Virus record (IMG/VR): IMGVR_UViG_3300031646_000019
Span: 1 to 24,607 of that record
Reading direction: 5' to 3' (one strand)
Origin: a virus
DNA: 24,607 nt
The number at the start of each line of letters is the position of its first letter. Position 1 is the stretch's first letter. A program made the translations under genes and the position numbers. This document shows positions 22,401 to 24,607 of this stretch, in pieces. Under the pieces are notes generated by a model that had not been told where the DNA came from, searched no databases, and saw nothing but the letters and a program-made list of their open reading frames with translations.

Positions 22401-24323
22401 AGCGACAGCAACCTAGTAAATAGCCTTGGGCAAACAGCAGTGAGCATAGGCGTACTCCGTGACTACAACACATTGTTCTCTGCGTTCGACGGTGACTCAC
22501 GAGGACGCTTCATGGATGCTATACGAGGGCCAGTAACCGAGATGCGTGGGCTTGAGAAACTTTCCAAGGTAGTGAAGTTGGACGACCCACAAGAGTCCAT
22601 GATCCTAAGTGAACTTATACGAGGGTCAGGAGAGTTTGGCGGAGATTTCCATGAGAAATACATGGGATACAACAGTACGTTCATGGATACCGTTGATCCA
22701 GATGGCGATCACGCTGACGAGTTGCATAGGATGAAGGTCAATGGTGGAGTGTTCTGGAGTGACCGGGCAGGCACAGGCCACTTCAATCCCGAAGCAGGGC
22801 AACTTCTCGTGGGCAACGCTGACATGGGTGGTGTCATAGGCTTCCTGGAAGTTGTGAACAGAGATCAAGACAACCTACGATACACACGACAAGAGGTTAT
22901 GGCTGCTAGGAAGTTCCTACTAGACCGGGACGAGATACCGCACGGCGCCCACCGCCTCATGAACACGGTACAGGACTTAATGGGGGACAAGCACCTTAGT
23001 AACCTTGATGCTGACGAAATACTTGGTGGCTGGCACGAGTTTAATCAACTACTACCTGGAGGTGACCCGCTTGAGTTTGCCGACGACTGGTACGATCACG
23101 CCCTAGCCTCTAATAAGAACATGCCGGAAGGTATGGTAGAGCAGTACGCTGACACAGTAAAGGACTACCTCGACTGGGCTAGGTCGAGCCCAAACATCAA
23201 GGAATCCCTACCGTCTATGGACCTGGAGGGGCTCAGTAATCGTCAGAAACTAACCATTGATCTCATGTCGTGGATCAGCATAGGTGCCCCCTCTGCCCAT
23301 TCGGGAGAGCCACAAAGGAACAAGAAACTTTCGGACTTCTTCCCGACTACAGCGGAAGACCTAGTAACCGGGGCGAGTTTCCTTAGAGCAACGGGCATGT
23401 ACATCAATACAGTGAGCGATGCGTATGGGTATAGGTTTGAGTTGAACCACGATACCCCGGAGTTCTTGATCCACTTGAGGGACGAGGGCATAGTGCCAAA
23501 GAACCAGGCTGAGTGGTCAACTGAGTACGGACTATTCTCTTCACGTCTGCCCAGGACGGTACGCAGTAGGTCTGGTGATTATGGAAAGTCAACCCGTGAG
23601 TTCCTAGCGGGGAATCTGGGCATAGACACACGTGGCGTGGGGAGAATAGAGCACATAGACCCCTCCCTTACTGGGCCTGACGAACTTGGTAAGGTCCAAG
23701 AGAACAGGGTTAGACCGTACTCCAAGGAAGAAATGAAGGTCCTGACTGAAAAAGCACTCAGGTATGAACTCGCAATACTAGTCGATGACCCCACGATACT
23801 TGCGGATTTGAAGATCCCTTCACTGCCGTTCGCAACGAGAGGCATAGGGCACCGTACGAAAGTGGGCGGCCCTGATATCTGGATGCAAGACGAGCCGCAA
23901 GAGATGGGCATGGGTGCGTTCGCTAAGCCTGAACCAAAGAGTCGAGGACTTACCGGGGCAGAGGTAGTTGACGCACTCAGTGGAAGAAACGATATCCCTA
24001 ACTGGGATAAGCACATGTCTGCACCACTGAATCCGGAGCAAATCCTTGGGGACATTGCACAGAAGCAGTTTGACGTAAACGAGCAGATGGAACGGTATCG
24101 TATACGACGAGACCAAGGCGAGGTTAGCCACCAATGGTGGTACCTCAAGAATGAAAGGCTGAAGCGTCAGTACGGGAGGCTGGAGAAGATGGTCCGTATG
24201 GTCCAGGTACATGGGCTATACTTAGAGCAGGTAGATAGAATGCCGTCCAGAGGGATATACAATGCCTCATGGGAGCACCATGCCAAGACGGTTGAGAAGA
24301 TATTAAGGGAGATCAGTGACTGA
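19455..24323 (+). CDS. Large internal virion protein
   Basis: This 1622-residue protein has the size and position of podovirus internal core proteins (T7 gp16 is 1318) that are ejected into the host. The N-terminus is helical (residues 15-130). A GGGGSSSGGS linker at about 422-431 separates two large parts; a proline/aspartate repeat occurs at 644-667. Two hydrophobic stretches, about 687-709 and 838-856 (GGAAGLVLLAGDLLAFGL), could insert in membrane. I looked for a lytic transglycosylase signature (E...S.NP.A.S..GA.G) and saw none, so a peptidoglycan-cutting role is not supported. The ATG overlaps the preceding stop as TAATG with AAGG eight bases upstream. The long C-terminal 600 residues are unrecognised. 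Confidence 0.8.
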   Translation: MVVVNISGTGPRPRKLQVDTSKLEDLQEDLADHESTWNSIMGATKLAAGLIEGASNEKIKEVETRVKAGLSAVSNAVTDSAVAAGSEAGLGDGTFADVVFKGEEFQKQRDALFEGDFKWYEGAAKKATEAAKLSLKNSTKTEWEATAKLAFDNGRLARGIKVELADDDTRSDIVDKLWVGIEGFKADLQTGAGKERAGPMLTETIGRHVTEMIRNPSELVEDPTQLERLLDQWKASGAQDADVDLARRGAVQNFMKHAATPAGQAQMTAVLSDLINPSDVLTTENYGKELEALGIQPEALSSLKNSANGQYIVNMIDGGMPIAEAMNALESHDYFPGAAELAPFINLPQVSLDTPAEALLDVLGKYSSDGVLWISNTEWSRVGHWFSLQTNADAWNRLSQKPTIMTVSEGGVASLWGGTSAGGGGSSSGGSAQADPAFSSGYYGTGSRSDYDPDAVLHGANLRAALGDALEPLGIDLGKLNPGRRQHLLDQVLNGGLGFTLDLSKNMEETSAALVLGIDQSGLKATKGGGGFYLDPLNVNDLPQEDLLKIFGAQAEDGEVFAAVTTVNGQKTYELRRSGGVRGEASMPLSVPTIGLEKLSKIREQRPAKMMEQRPADEGHSGESYRAIKAHIGAVERLVQPPTPEDPDAPAPTVTPEDPDAPAPTVTPEDKAADLELQEGIEQGKAMFFTDMADIGFASSYMAYGAYKWNKAAENVATRMLGPKGKFMEQAGMSFQSQPPKGLRGADGRFVTSYSGRSQKLLDNIYKVLDVPMGERIKIDEYLSQPSKQKKRFEKELKRLHKKYGEEVIRKAIKKEAWDKGAKVAASRLGRNLKKLTGGAAGLVLLAGDLLAFGLSDEESYEAQDEIFAPFEEGFDKINPYGIFDLGASFDYTPAPDNAGYIGTALHYVGQWGVGMLRHMSTGEGAAGTVRSVFRSATNILGEREVAFGFSVFEAASQQGTAVLNGLANLNRPADHEAAWQASDSNLVNSLGQTAVSIGVLRDYNTLFSAFDGDSRGRFMDAIRGPVTEMRGLEKLSKVVKLDDPQESMILSELIRGSGEFGGDFHEKYMGYNSTFMDTVDPDGDHADELHRMKVNGGVFWSDRAGTGHFNPEAGQLLVGNADMGGVIGFLEVVNRDQDNLRYTRQEVMAARKFLLDRDEIPHGAHRLMNTVQDLMGDKHLSNLDADEILGGWHEFNQLLPGGDPLEFADDWYDHALASNKNMPEGMVEQYADTVKDYLDWARSSPNIKESLPSMDLEGLSNRQKLTIDLMSWISIGAPSAHSGEPQRNKKLSDFFPTTAEDLVTGASFLRATGMYINTVSDAYGYRFELNHDTPEFLIHLRDEGIVPKNQAEWSTEYGLFSSRLPRTVRSRSGDYGKSTREFLAGNLGIDTRGVGRIEHIDPSLTGPDELGKVQENRVRPYSKEEMKVLTEKALRYELAILVDDPTILADLKIPSLPFATRGIGHRTKVGGPDIWMQDEPQEMGMGAFAKPEPKSRGLTGAEVVDALSGRNDIPNWDKHMSAPLNPEQILGDIAQKQFDVNEQMERYRIRRDQGEVSHQWWYLKNERLKRQYGRLEKMVRMVQVHGLYLEQVDRMPSRGIYNASWEHHAKTVEKILREISD
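21384..21455 (+). repeat. Two 36-bp tandem repeats (PEDPDAPAPTVT)
   Basis: Two copies differing at a single base (CCA or CCG for the first proline) encode PEDPDAPAPTVT, followed by a truncated third start (PED). They form a rigid, acidic, proline-rich linker in the internal virion protein. Just upstream, GAGCAACGACCAGCC is also duplicated, encoding EQRPA twice. Confidence 0.85.
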
Positions 24324-24607
24324 TGGAATAGAACAGCCGGGCATCTATAGCAGACGTCCAGGCTACGCTATACCTCCAGGTGAACGACTAGACATGATCG
24401 ACGCCGCCAAGGATGGGCCGTCGTTCTTCTCCACCTTTGCTGCACACAACCGTGAGTACCTTGGCGTAGGTGGCGTAGTGTCACGAGCCTATACCAACCC
24501 TGACTTGCTTCTCACGGGAAACGAGCCAGTGGTTACTGGTGTATACGAGTGGGGCAGGGACTTCCTGTCACACATGACTGCGGGCACTGATCAGCACGTT
24601 GCTGAAG
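24316..24607 (+). CDS. Partial gene, probable further internal virion protein
   Basis: A frame of 97 codons without a stop runs from GTG at 24316 to the right edge. AAGGGAG at 24304-24310 lies five bases before the GTG, and the start overlaps the end of the large internal virion protein gene by eight bases, just like other junctions in this operon. The visible part begins MTDGIEQPGIYSRRPGYAIP and includes FFSTFAAHNREYLGVGG and GVYEWGRDFLSHMTAG; no domain is recognised. Its position suggests another ejected or tail-associated protein. The rest lies outside the window. Confidence 0.75.
   Translation, partial: MTDGIEQPGIYSRRPGYAIPPGERLDMIDAAKDGPSFFSTFAAHNREYLGVGGVVSRAYTNPDLLLTGNEPVVTGVYEWGRDFLSHMTAGTDQHVAE

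Overview
The window looks like the central part of the genome of a short-tailed (podovirus-type) double-stranded DNA bacteriophage. It holds a leftward replication module and a rightward packaging, head and tail module in the classic order: small terminase, large terminase, portal, scaffold, major capsid, tail adaptor, tail nozzle, internal virion proteins. AGGAGG-type ribosome binding sites and sigma70-like promoters point to a bacterial host, but nothing in the sequence identifies which one. I saw no lysis genes, integrase, DNA polymerase, RNA polymerase or tRNA genes. The window is probably a fragment, because it cuts a gene at the right edge and a repeat region at the left edge.

Left part (1-4803, mostly minus strand). 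A 239-base non-coding stretch carries 11-bp iteron-like repeats. It is followed by an ERCC4-family nuclease, a small plus-strand gene of unknown function, a primase/SF3-helicase, two unrecognised small proteins, a single-stranded DNA-binding protein and a short zinc-ribbon protein. The nuclease has its own promoter and an attenuator-like terminator hairpin in its leader. SSB, the two unknown proteins and the primase-helicase are close together or overlapping, and probably form one leftward operon from a promoter near 4585.

Right part (4745-24607, all plus strand). A promoter inside the opposite-strand zinc-ribbon gene probably drives the whole late operon. Genes overlap by a few bases or abut, often with GTG or TTG starts. 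A second promoter precedes the major capsid gene. Two small related virion proteins follow the capsid gene.

The most unusual element is the 941-residue gene at 12840-15665. It reads, without a stop, from a unique N-terminal domain through about 21 histidine-rich repeats of 21-24 residues into a complete T7 gp11-like tail adaptor. A good internal ribosome binding site and ATG could also make the adaptor alone. The tail nozzle, a small membrane-active virion protein, a 1622-residue internal virion protein and the start of another gene complete the window, the first three linked by TAATG stop-start junctions.
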